A stretch of 64,000 bases of DNA, taken from the NCBI GenBank assembly GCA_037576195.1, contig CM075101.1:12524001-12588000 (forward strand). The letters are read 5' to 3'. Numbering within the stretch: position 1 is the first letter of the stretch; every line of letters starts with the position of its first letter. Made by a program: the position numbers and the translations under genes. The notes beneath the pieces were generated by a model that saw nothing but the letters and a program-made list of their open reading frames with translations, made no database searches and was not told where the DNA came from. The DNA is from Phytoseiulus persimilis (Eukaryota > Arthropoda > Arachnida > Mesostigmata > Phytoseiidae). Positions 27,201 through 39,200 of the stretch are shown one piece after another.

Positions 27201-30200
27201 TTAGCGGAACGGCCGCGCATAGCTTTTCGCCCCAACAGATATCCGGTGAAATCGACTCATTATCGTCGTCCTTCAGAAGGTATTCATGCTCGCAAAATGT
27301 TTTCGTGATGAGCGCCGCTTTCCGCTCCGATAGGACAGCTCAACGGAGCTCGTTCGGCCTGCTTCGGCATCGGGCAAATTCGGCCACCCTTGACGGCAAG
27401 TCGACAAGAAAACTGTTCCTGGTGATTGATCATTCAGGTGAGCTCCGAGAGAATACACTCACAGTGCACATCCAGTCGCCAGTTCTGCTCGAGAGCGCTA
27501 CCGGGTATCGAAGGGTTCTCAGCTCGACACGCGATCACTCTCTTGTGGTCATCGGCCGTGGGCGTGAACACCAGAACACTCGTGCTCGTGGACAGTCCAC
27601 CTGCGGAATCGAGTTTGTAGTTTGAATCGGACCTCAACCCAATAGCCAACTCATGAATATGCAAACACGAGAAGCTCAGTGGACATTTGATGGATCCGAT
27701 CCTCTGATGAGTTAAATTTTCACAACGATATTGGGGCTATCTTTTGAACGGATCCGAACAGCTGGAGGAATTCAGTTTGCAATGTCGATAGAAAGAGGGA
27801 CGGGATACAGACACACATACGTATATATAAGCGAATGTACGTGTGCTTCGCATTAGCACCCGCCTGGATAACGATCATGCGCGTTGCGCAAGAGCACCTC
27901 AGCGTCGCTCCGATGATTATATAGTTCCATTCGACGGCTCTCAGGTCGGAATGATGGTTAAGCAACAGTCAACTAACCTTTGGCGAAATCCTCCTTGGTT
28001 GCTTTGACTTGTTGATCGCCTTTCCACCAAGTCAACACGGCTGGCGGCCGTGAACCGGTTGACGTGCAAACCAATTCAACGGATTTGCCGGCCGAAAGAG
28101 GTCGTTCAGGTGGTTGTATACTTATATCCAGCGGTTTCACTGAGGGGCGAAAAGCGGTCGTAGAGCATTAATCGGAGAGCTTCCTGTTGGCGGCAATATG
28201 ACGCGGCCATGAACAAACTCTATCAACCGAAAGCCTCGTCGACCATAAATGACCGAATCAGTGTCATGTCGGATCATCAAATTGCTGAGCGGGACAAGCT
28301 GTGGCGGCAGCAGCTTTCCGAGGAAACTCACAGTTGAGATCTAGCGTGATCGACGTCTGTGAAGGTGAAGTGATGTTATTGTTAGCCGCCTGACACGAGA
28401 GCACGGCGAGAAGGTCCGTCCTGTTCAGTTGCGGGATTTCGAGAGTATTACGGACGATGTTCCTGTCGACATCGAAGGAGAATTTCTCGTCGATCACTCG
28501 ATTCTCCTGCATCCAGTGCAACGTGGGCCGCGGTTTGCCTGACGAGGGAATATTTGCATGACAACGTGCTCTATTTGGAAACTCGGACAAACAACTCGTT
28601 CGGGCGACGCTCTCGGACGCCTCCCAAGCGGCTCGCGGCGGAACAAGCGCGAGAGTTTCCCCAAATTGCCTGCTCAATCCTTATCGTTCTCCATATACGG
28701 ACAAAAACTTCCGCCTCGAGAGCGAGGCCAACAAGGAGGAAATTTTTCTGAAACGCTTCCACTGAACATGGATCTGACGCGTGTCACTTGAGAAGAGGGC
28801 CATCTACCACGATCGGGCTCGTCGATCGGAGCAGGGGGCCCTCCGGCCGCCCGTCATCTGGCTCGCACGACGGTTCTGCTTTAGCGAGTATTGTGCCACA
28901 CTTGAGCAGTGCGGCGCGCGACAACAAAAAAAACGACTCGGCTTACCTATATCGGCCTTGCAAGTGAGGGTCAAGGGATCTCCTTCGTTGAATGGACCCG
29001 CTAGTCCTCGTAGAGGTTTTCCTTTCTCTGTCACGATCACTGGCTCTCCCGGTGGCACTGGAACCAGAACAATTGACTCATTATCGTCGTCGTATCATCC
29101 TTGCTAGATGTCAACCCGTCCTAGTTACTCCGCGAAAGTAAATCTTGTCTCTAGCTGTGTTTGCCCTGCTGCCTACGGCCTGTAAGGGTTCAGTCTTCCA
29201 CCTTAGACCGCCACGATTGAGCTCAACTCGCGTTTTTCCCTCGTATTTGCTCTCAGCACAGAGCGATGGTACCGTGATACTCCTGAGACAACGTTTATCC
29301 AACCACTGAACACGCGAAGTGCTCTCGAATCGCTGTATCAGGTTTGGGGGGGGGGGGGGGACGGAGTGCCGAAGTTAGACCCGATCGCCTCCGGGGGAGA
29401 GCCCGAACCGAACGCTCGCCGCCGCGTGCATCATCTGCACGAAGGGCTAGACGTAAGTCGCCGAGCGCCTAAATCGGAGAAGGGAACGAGCCATTCCATT
29501 GTGTCCGGGAAATCGTTGGGGCCATTGCTCTCGATGCGACGTACTCCCCGTCGTGCTAAAGAGAAAACGACTACATAGAACAACGGGAGGGACATTGGGA
29601 ACTTATTGACTCACCGATAACTCGCAAATTGATGACGGTGTTTATTGAACGAGCTCGCTTGAAGTCGACTCGACACCGATATTCTCCTCCATCGGCTTCG
29701 TTGACGGGGTCGAGTTGGAGAAACGAGGGTTTGTTGGCGATATTGAAAACTGCGCGACTCCCCAACTGCTCGATTGAGGTTTGGCGCGCCGATTCCAGGT
29801 CTCGCGACCCACGGGCGTCGATGGTGAAGATCGGTGCGGGAATATCATCCTTGTACCAGAGAACGAGGGCCACCTCATCGTCCTGTCCCGGGGGTTCGAT
29901 GCTACATGGTAGAGCTACCTTGCCTCTCACCACAGCAGTGTACACGATCGATGCTGAAAAATTCAAGAGAGAGAGCGGCTGAGTGGTCAGTGTGACGGAA
30001 GCGGCTCGGGTCTGAGCCGAAACGAGCCAAGTGGAGTGAAGTTTACAACTGGGCTCACGCCTGTCGAGGCTAAATAATGCCTCGTTCTCCTCAGGGAACA
30101 ATTCACCTAATGGGTTTTCCTCGCATCCACTGTGCGCCCCTCACCAGCAACGGCGGAGCATTGAGCTACGTCGGATGCCGGTCTGTCATCCCCTCAGTCG

Positions 30201-33200
30201 AAAGAAAGTTCCTGAATGAAATATCGCCAGAGGAGACTGTCTGGCGAAGACCGGTATTGTCCAACGAGGGTCCGCCCGTCTGAATTTTGAATCACAAAGA
30301 AGTCTAAGCTAACCGAGGGCAGAGATTTCAAAAACCACTCTCCTCATCACCACTCGTCAGTAACGGTCAGCTGCGGCTCGAGCCCAGGAAAGCTCCTTTT
30401 AGGTATTCCGATGAAAAACGCTCGTTTTGCGCGGAACGAAAGTCGAATGTTCGCGCATCCGGTTTCGATGAGGGGATTTCCATCCAAAAGGATGAGTGAA
30501 ACCTAACCCTGGGAGGGTCTGAAAATGAGCTATGGACCTGAGGAGCACCCCTCACTCGGCTGGGAGACTCCACGAATGACGGGTAACGACCGATGTGATC
30601 GCGTTCTAGGAGTTCGCCTCCTATTAGCCTATTATTCGTCTTCGGGCCATGAGTCTGCAATTACCTACTAGCAAGGTGAGGCGTTGCTGTAGCAAGCGAA
30701 CGAGCGTTTGGTCACCATTAGAGCGACCCAGATGGCCTACAAGAGTCACGTGTGCACTAAACGGACCCTAGCACACAGTCAAACTCCCGCTGAGCGCTAC
30801 CGAAGCTGTGACTCGCGATTAGTTAAGCCAGTTACATAGTCGACTTTCAGCAGCCGGTGGTAACGCTGGATTTCTATAATTGCGCTCCGAAGGTCGGACG
30901 CTGCAGCATTCTTATGCTCATTTCCGACTTCATTGACTTCGGCGAGGGAATTCTTCCGATGTGCTGCGGACATTCTCGAACCGGTCGGGCTCGGTGAGAC
31001 ATCCGCCTCAGTTTTCCGAGACGGGGACGCCGCTGTTTCCATTCCAACAGACACCTCATCGCACAATCAACGCTCACGTGTTGCAGCCATGTGCGTTTAA
31101 GTAACGGAGCGTATCGCTCACGCGCGTCCCTTACGAGCCGATTCCACATTTCTATATTCCCTGTGCATCAGCCGCACGTGGAGAACTTTCTCCAATCTCG
31201 AATGGAACGGATGATAGCGGTTTGAAGATGCCTCCATACACATGTACATCAGGTGAGATTCGCCGACATCGAAGCAACGGGATAGCAGTCTCTCACGGCT
31301 GCGACCCTAACCCCTAAGGCATGTTTCCGCGATGTTTCATCTCGTAGAACGTTGTCGACGAGAGTGAAGACGCCGAAGGGAGGCGCAGTGGGTCTTATTG
31401 GAGTCGTCTGAAGGGAGTTCTCAACCCAGACGTATTGCGAACCCAATGCTGAAATTGGGAGGCGCGTGCTCTGTTGAAAATTGAACCACTGCTCCAAGAA
31501 CCCAGTCGGTCATCCCTTTCCTCGGAATCCTATTCGGAGGAGGTACACCTCATTCGAAAATCAGCGAACGAGGTCCATTTGTTTTGTGCAGCACACGGAT
31601 CCATCAGGTCTTGCGTGTGTCGAGGGAAGCCTGCGGTTCGCCGGCATGTTTGCTGTCCTTAATGGAATTTATGCACCTCGACCGAAAGACGGCACGAGGC
31701 GTGCACAAATTTCGTTCCGCTCGTCGTCTGGAGTCTACCAGAGAAGAGAATGAAGAACACCATGAGACAACGAGCGACTCGAAATCCTCCATGACAGGAA
31801 AACGTCGTTGGCGGCCCAGTCGACTGAGTATTGAACGTGCGGCCGACGAAGTGGCCGCTGTGCGAAGCCGAGCGTAGCGAGCGGCCAACACACTGTCGGC
31901 GGCGGCGGCCCGTTCACATCGCCAGACGCTGATTAATGCGTTACTATGACGTGACGCGCTGGCGTGCAAACACACATTGCATCCCACATCGTTAGAGAAG
32001 ACCGGAGGGTAGCAGCGCCTCGGTAATTATAGACTCCGTACGCTTGCCCTTGTCGAACGGGTTGGCGGCCGGATGACCTGGCGGCCGGATGACCTGGCGG
32101 CCAGCTGACCTGGCGGCCAGCTTTCCTTTATTTACTGAGCATCAAAAGCCCCGAGGCGCATGGTCGGTCCGGCCGAGAGGAAACTTGACAGTTATGCTTC
32201 CGGAACGTTATTCTCCGGGATATTGAATTTGGCCGACCGTTGCGCAAACAGAGAATCCTTAACCCCGCGCCGGCGGCACACTGATCCCCAAAGTGGAGTT
32301 TTACAGCACGTTATCACCACACCAGTCGCTAAACACGCGCGCCGGGCTCTGCCCATGGTGTCGTAATGGCGATCGAATACCTCGGCCGAGAAGAGTCATC
32401 TTCATCAAATGCCGACTTTCCGCTAGATTTAAAACGACGAGATTCGAGGTAAGGAGAGAGGAAGCGAGACCGGCACCGACCACTTTCCTACCGCATCGTG
32501 GCCGGCCGTCGCGCCCTGGCGTCTAATGGAGGGTCGGCCATTAGCAAGCGTTCCGCGTATTTTCTGCGGGTAGAAAAACTGGAACGGATCATGCATTGCG
32601 TTTATCTCAATACGATTCTCCCGGTGTTTAACTGGATAATTGTTGACTGCGTCCTCCGGGGCTGACATGGGTCCCTCGCCGGAGAACCACGAAAATACAC
32701 CGAATAGGGTAGAAATATATCCGCAGAAAACTATTAACTGGTGATCCCGCCGGGGGAAAGGCGCCAGCTAGTTAGGGGAGCCGTCGGAGCGACGCTCGAA
32801 GGAAGCAAAACAGCTTTCGCCGCATTTACCATCGACTGGTTATCGATAACCGACTGAGCCGGAACCTCCGCCCTGATCGCGTCGTAATATGCGGATTTCA
32901 AGAACAGTCCGACAATCGTTTGAATTCGGGAAAGCTTGTCGGATCGCACGGAGCTCGGATTCCGCGAAAACGTCGAGAAACCGACTCGAAGGCAGACCAA
33001 TTGCAGCGAGCAGATGCGCAGCTGCCGACAACTGACGCATCCACCGAATGTCTTCAGTGCGATTCGTTCGTAAATGTCAAGCATTGTCCACTGTTTGTGG
33101 TTTTCCCATCTGTGTTGGCGGAACCGTTGCTATCGAAGACCAATGCTCCCTGCAAGACGACGCTCAGGTCTGCGACCGCATGTATCTTCTCTCTCTCATC

Positions 33201-36200
33201 CCGCTCCTACCCAGAGCGCTTCCTCACGCCTCTCTCGCGTTTCGGAAGCCGAGGCGCGAGCGACAGAAATCAGATGTTTTGAGTCTGAACAACACCATCA
33301 GTCACGAGTTCAAGCTGCGTGTCGGACCGAGAAAGCGACTTGCTCTACGCAACTCGAGAATGCGGCAGAGCCGGACCCGGTTTTCTGTCCTCAAAACAAC
33401 TCTTAATATACCGTTAGACTCTGTTCCGGACGTGGAACGCCGCCAGCTACAACATTCACCCCTGCATTCTTGCACTTCTCGAGACTCGTCCCAGCGAAGG
33501 CGAAATGGAACACCACCAATTCTCTGGAAAGCTCCAATCATTCAAACTCCCATGCTCGCGGAGTGCGCAGCGTAGTAGAAGCTCACTGTGAAGAGCTTGA
33601 AATCGAAAGCAATTACAGCTGAGAGGGGCATCAGTCTATCGACCATCAACGATTGTTTTCGGGATTCCAAGTGAGGATTATTCGGACCACAGCGATTTCC
33701 GACCACGGCAACATCGAGGAACGACGCTTATCGCGAGTCTACTGCGAAATCCGAAGAAGCGGGCTCGATTCATTACCCGAGGATTTGCCTTTGCCCCAGA
33801 ATCAGGTGGTCTCGAGTAATGAATCACGGAAGGCTCCAAGCAGAATGCAGCGCTTCGCAGCGGTTAGCCGGTCGACCGAGCTGTTTAGTCGATTTTCATT
33901 CACGCCAAGCTCACTTCGGTGCCGTTCGACGTCTTAGATAATGATCTCTGAGAACCCTCCGCAATTTTACACCGCGGCAGGAAGTGAAAAGGACGTAGAG
34001 TAGAGATTCTCAGATCGATCAAGAGACCGCCGAGTTCGAGCTCCACTGCGTTGGCAAAAAAGTAAATCAGGTCTAAAAGCAATACGGATCTCGGCCCTCC
34101 CGCCGGTGGGCCTTCGTCTCGGTTCTCCCGCCGATTCCCGGCGGAGCCCACAGTTCAAATGGTTTTAATTGCAGACTACCGCCGCGGCCGCTACTTCGAA
34201 TGGAGTGTCGTTCCCTGCTGTGGTGAACGAGTTTCCACCTCTGACCTTCTCCGCCGTCCACGGGGACCTCGAAAAATTCTGATGACTGGCAGAAACCTAA
34301 CCGGCGCGGACCGATTCCCTGCCGATTTGGCTCTCCTCGTTCGGGGCGGACGACGGCGGCGGCGGCTTTGAATCTCCGAAACTTTAGAAAACGGCCGCCC
34401 ATGATGATGACGGTGACCACAAGTCGGCGTCGACAACGGCGACAACCACTGCAATAACAACAATGAAGATCTTGATGATCCTGGTGAGGATAATGCCGGA
34501 GACGCTGCCGCCGGTGATAATGGAGGTATCAGTGCACCGGGCAAGAGGAACGAGTGCGTGCAGGGGAGGCCGAGCTGACGGCTGCGGAAAGACGTTGGCT
34601 GCGCATAACAAAGCTCTTATCTGGCTCTAGCCTCGAGTATTTAGGGGGCCATACATACACAGTTCGAGGAGGAGGAGGGCACGACGGGAACAACAAGCCG
34701 CTGAGAACTTCGATGGAGCACCGCCAGATCAGGGGCGTCTCATGCGACCGAAAAGCAAGCCGGTCGGTCGCGTGGCGGTCGGACGGGTGGGTAAGCTATC
34801 CAACCGAGCAAGCGTCATTCATTATCTGTGAGTGGGGCCTCCGGCTGAGTAACGTTGGGCGAATAATTTTCGATGCGGCTCCTTTGCGAATGTGTACAAC
34901 GTACGAGACTGGGCTGAATACGGACCGCTTCATAAATATTTCGCAAGTGCGATGTGATCAACAGCAACGAATCTAGACCCACGCTTCACAAAGAGAGACG
35001 CGGATGAATTAATTTCCAGTTGGAATTCGCCGTCTGTTTGTTTGCTCGCTCCTTCGCACGCCCTTGTTCCGGTCGATCAATTCGTCGGTGGCGAGCCCCT
35101 CGACGCAATCGAAAAAACTAACAGCTCAAAAAAGTGAGCTCTCATACTGGTTCAAGCCCCTCGGATCGCGAGCGACGAAAGGCGAGAGAGTGCGTGCGTG
35201 GCGAGAGGAACACATTTTGTGGTCTGGAAATACTGGGCGCGTACGGGTAAAATCGGTGGAGCACGTCTCCGGCTCAGTTATCGCCACTGACGCGATCTGT
35301 CAAGAACACGAGAGGAGACCGGTGAGGTCGGCCGCGTCGGGCCATGCCTCGCGGTATTATTCTTCGATCTTAATTTTTTCAGAGATAAAGCCGGAAGCAA
35401 TTAGCTCCGGAACTTTCGATAAAGCAGAGCGATCCCGGCCCCCTCCGGGCGTCCGAGGCCCGGCCCATGGGATCGATTTCTGTCGGAGGCGGCGATAAAA
35501 GCCACTAAGTTGCCCAAGGTCAAATCCAGCAGTTCCGGAAGGGCCTTCAGAAAGCAACGAAAACCCCCTGTAGACTGTGGGAAATTTCCGCCGAGTGAGA
35601 TCAATCGAGAGCGGTTGGGCGAAGTTCTTCGGATGGGAAAACAATCAAAGATTGGCGAATGAATACTAATTGATGGGATTACTCAATTCTACAGGTGATT
35701 CTCACCCCTGAGCGGAGCCTGCTTGGTCATCGGCGGATTTTCATTTCGGTCGACGGGAGGGTCACGGCCTTCTGAAGAGATCGCTCGCCGGTATAAAGCC
35801 ACTCTGCTCGGACTCCGAATATTCAACTGAGCTGCTTTGAAGAGACGCGAAAGCTTTCCACCTCGCTCCTCCCTCCATCGTCTGCCCTCAGCCATTGTTC
35901 CCGCATTCACAAAGGATTATTAATACCGCAATATTGCTGGGTCCTGATTCCTTCGACGCGTTCGGATTTTCGCGCGCATTCATCGCCGCTCGTGAGAAAT
36001 TTTCGCACGGATCGTCTCCGCACTCACCTAGATGAGAACACCGGGCTGATGCGGTCGGTTTCGAGTTTCACTTTGATGCGACACAGAAACCTCACCAAGA
36101 CGACGGAGTAGGCGTAGAACGAGGGCGTAATTGTCCGAGATGAGCGGCTCGAGCACTCGTGTGTATATAAGCGTGACTAGCCACGCCCAAAAAATCGATT

Positions 36201-39200
36201 TACACTTGGGCTCATCAAATTCAACCTATTTACATATGAAAATTATCGGGTGATGAATCAAAGTCCATGGCAAGAAGGCTTTTGGACCCTCGTATCGGTC
36301 CTCCCGATTCCAACCCGGTCGGAGTCAACGAGAGAAAACCGAACCTTGGCGTCGACCGACTTGTCTTTTAGAGCCGCGCTGGTGGAAATGCAGAGCTCAT
36401 TGAGTGGCGTTGGCGCCCGCAGGGCGGAAATCGAATCGAGCGGTCCTGACCTGCCCGTCTCCCAAACGAAGTCGGGTCGTTCTCTAAGACGCTTTGAGGT
36501 CGTCAAGATCCGCTCCCATCGAGCTCAACTAAGAGTTGTAGCCGAGGAAACCGCTGTTCTCGCTCACAGCTCAGCGCGGTGGCAAATTGATGGGGTTGAC
36601 ACCTGCCGAAAACTATCAGCGGAGCTGCGGAATCGGAACTTCACACGCTCCGGTTTCGTGAGGGAGCTTGCATACTAAACCTGAGATGAGCCTTCGGGAA
36701 ATCATTGGGAGGAATAGCATTCACGGAGTCACGGAGAGGAGCTATGCATAGATTCAAAATTCAGTGCCGCAACGGTTGTGAACCCGAAGGCACGCACCGT
36801 ACGATGCCGAACATTCGTTCTGCAGTCTCTCATTGCAGGCTCGCGACACGAGCTGTCTCAAGTCAGCGGATAGTGTGTTCGCAAGAACCAGGACACCAAA
36901 ACGGATCGCAAAACATCAACTCGTCCCGATGGCTCCATTGAGAATGATTACTCTTCGAAAGCCTACTCCCATCTCTGTGCGAGCTGCGGCTCGCTAACCG
37001 AGCACGATACACCTCATCAGAAGCTCCAAATGTTCAATACATCTGAACTGGTTGAGTGTGGTGGTGCTAATGAGGATCGACTCCAGGATTTCTCTCGGTT
37101 CGTGTGAAACTCCAAGTATCGCGCCCGATGAACCACCGGAGAGTCAGACCCCGTTTTCCGCCTGAGATGATGACGCTCTGTGTTCTCCGTGATTGAGGGC
37201 TCTCTCGATTCAGTTTAGTTCTGTTTGATTTTGAAGGAGGACCTAACGGATTGGAGTGAACTCTTTGCCATGACGCGATGAAAAATGAACTCTCGTAGAC
37301 TGGTCCAGTGAGTTTGTTCACCGTCTTCCATCTTTCCCGGGGAGCTTGTGACGGGACTGTTCGATTTGCGAGAAGTATCTAACCGGGCAACTGGCCTCGC
37401 GTTTGCTTTTAAGATCTTCAGCGGAAGCCGATGTGCATACAGACAAACAGTGGCGCATTTAGAGAGGGAGGGGGAGGGCGGCTCCCCCTCTTTTGCACCT
37501 CGAATCACAAGGGAGAGGTTCTACAAGCCCAAGAAAGGTCCACTGACCCCGACACCTGCAATATCCCTCTGCCCTCCTCTTAGTTTGGAGCTGCAACTTC
37601 TCATCCGCTCCATGCGCTTGTGAATATTTGTTCGCGAATCCACTCGCACCCCCAGAAATGAGTCCCTCTCCACCTCGTGGGTTATTCCTGGATACGCCAC
37701 TGCACAGGAATCGTTCTGGAGCAAAATCCCCGCAGAAAGTCTTGGCTTCTATTTCGAGAATGTAATCGTGCTGATTCACTCTCATCGTTAGTATCCAAAC
37801 ACGAGGCCAATGCGGCGCTGCGGAACACGTGGATCTTGCTTGACTAATTGTTGCATTAGAACGTTTGAAGGTTGATGTTGATGGACGGATGACCTTCCGA
37901 TCGATGCCACGTCGTATACTGAATGATAATCGGGTCGCGACCCGGTCATCGTCTCTCATCGGCTCAAAGGGTACAAAGAGAAATGAAGTGGAAGTGAGAG
38001 GACACGAGGCGAAGTCGTGCCGTTTGCTTGCTTTCGTCCTGCTCGTAGCTTGCTGTACTTGTCTCCGGCAAAAAAAAGAGGAGGAGCTCCTCTCTTCGAG
38101 AGGGAAGCTAATTGGTTCCTTTCACCCCGATTCTCCGGAACGGGGACAGGACTGAACAAGCGTTTGGGCAAAGAGGAACAGGCAGGCCGCGGATCGACAA
38201 GGGAACCGAGAGCGTACTCTGTGCGACAAGAAGAGAGACTCTCTTTTGTTGTTGTTGCTGCTGCTGCCGCCGCTGCCTGTGTCGGTACGGCTGGGGTGTT
38301 GTTGCTGTTCTCTCGTGTTGTCCTACACGGTCGTCGCTCCACTATTCCTTATCCGTTATCGGGGAGGGAAACCGTGTTTTTCTCGCTTGATGAACCCTTG
38401 CTGCTTGCTGTTGGATGACCTAACACAGTCTGGCGATCGTTCTGCAGGATTTTTCGATTTGTTTATACTGACGTAGACTGTCCCCCTCGTCCTGATTCTT
38501 GCCTCGAGTGAGGCCACTGGGGAAAGACGGCCGGCACAAATCTCCACCCAGACTAGCCCCGGCACTAATTAACATCCGCGTCGGCTCACAAATTCATTTC
38601 CTAGAGGTTTGCCCTGCTTTCGAAAGTTCCTTGTTCTGGTCGATCTTGATCTCGAGGGTCGCCCTCGTGTTGCAGAGGTTTAAAGGTTTTCCTCTCCCTC
38701 TCATGCCCGGGCGCTGCCTCAATATCGGATTTCCACTCGGAGGACTGGGCAGATGGAGACCTCGGCCACTCTCCGGCTGTGATATGACTTTCATTCCATT
38801 CAGCGAAACAAACCAATCTTTGAGCCGCTAGCTCGCGCACTTGTCTCGCCCCGGGAACGGAGGTAGCTCTGTCTCGCTCGGAACTTCAACGACAGGGCGA
38901 ATAAGGTCTACGAGCGCACCCGGGCTCAGGGTGGAGCGAGAAGTCCACTGGAGACCGACTCACTGGTACCGCAAAGAATGGGAACCATGAGGCCGTCCCC
39001 GAGTTGAAAGCGTAAACCACAGGGATCGGTAGCTACGAGAAAGGGCCGGAGTTGGATGCTATGCGAGTCGAACGGTTCGTTCTCTCCCGAGTTCGCTCGA
39101 TTCGAATATTTAATTCCGCTGAAAGGAACAGGATTCGTTCCGATGGTAGCGGAGAGCGCCGGCAATTTTTCTCAAGGGTTACAAGAGTATTTGCATGATT

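Noticed and set aside
27601-27664. Upstream extension of Side-like exon 6
   Set aside because: The frame is open there but no AG upstream gives the required phase 1.
34430-34530. Hydrophobic minus-strand reading that looks like a membrane helix
   Set aside because: It comes from cryptic trinucleotide repeats (AAC/GAT type) that give Asp/Asn-rich readings on one strand and Val/Ile-rich ones on the other.
37459-37959. 166-codon minus-strand frame
   Set aside because: Half of it is the 255-bp inverted-ended element; the reading is incidental.
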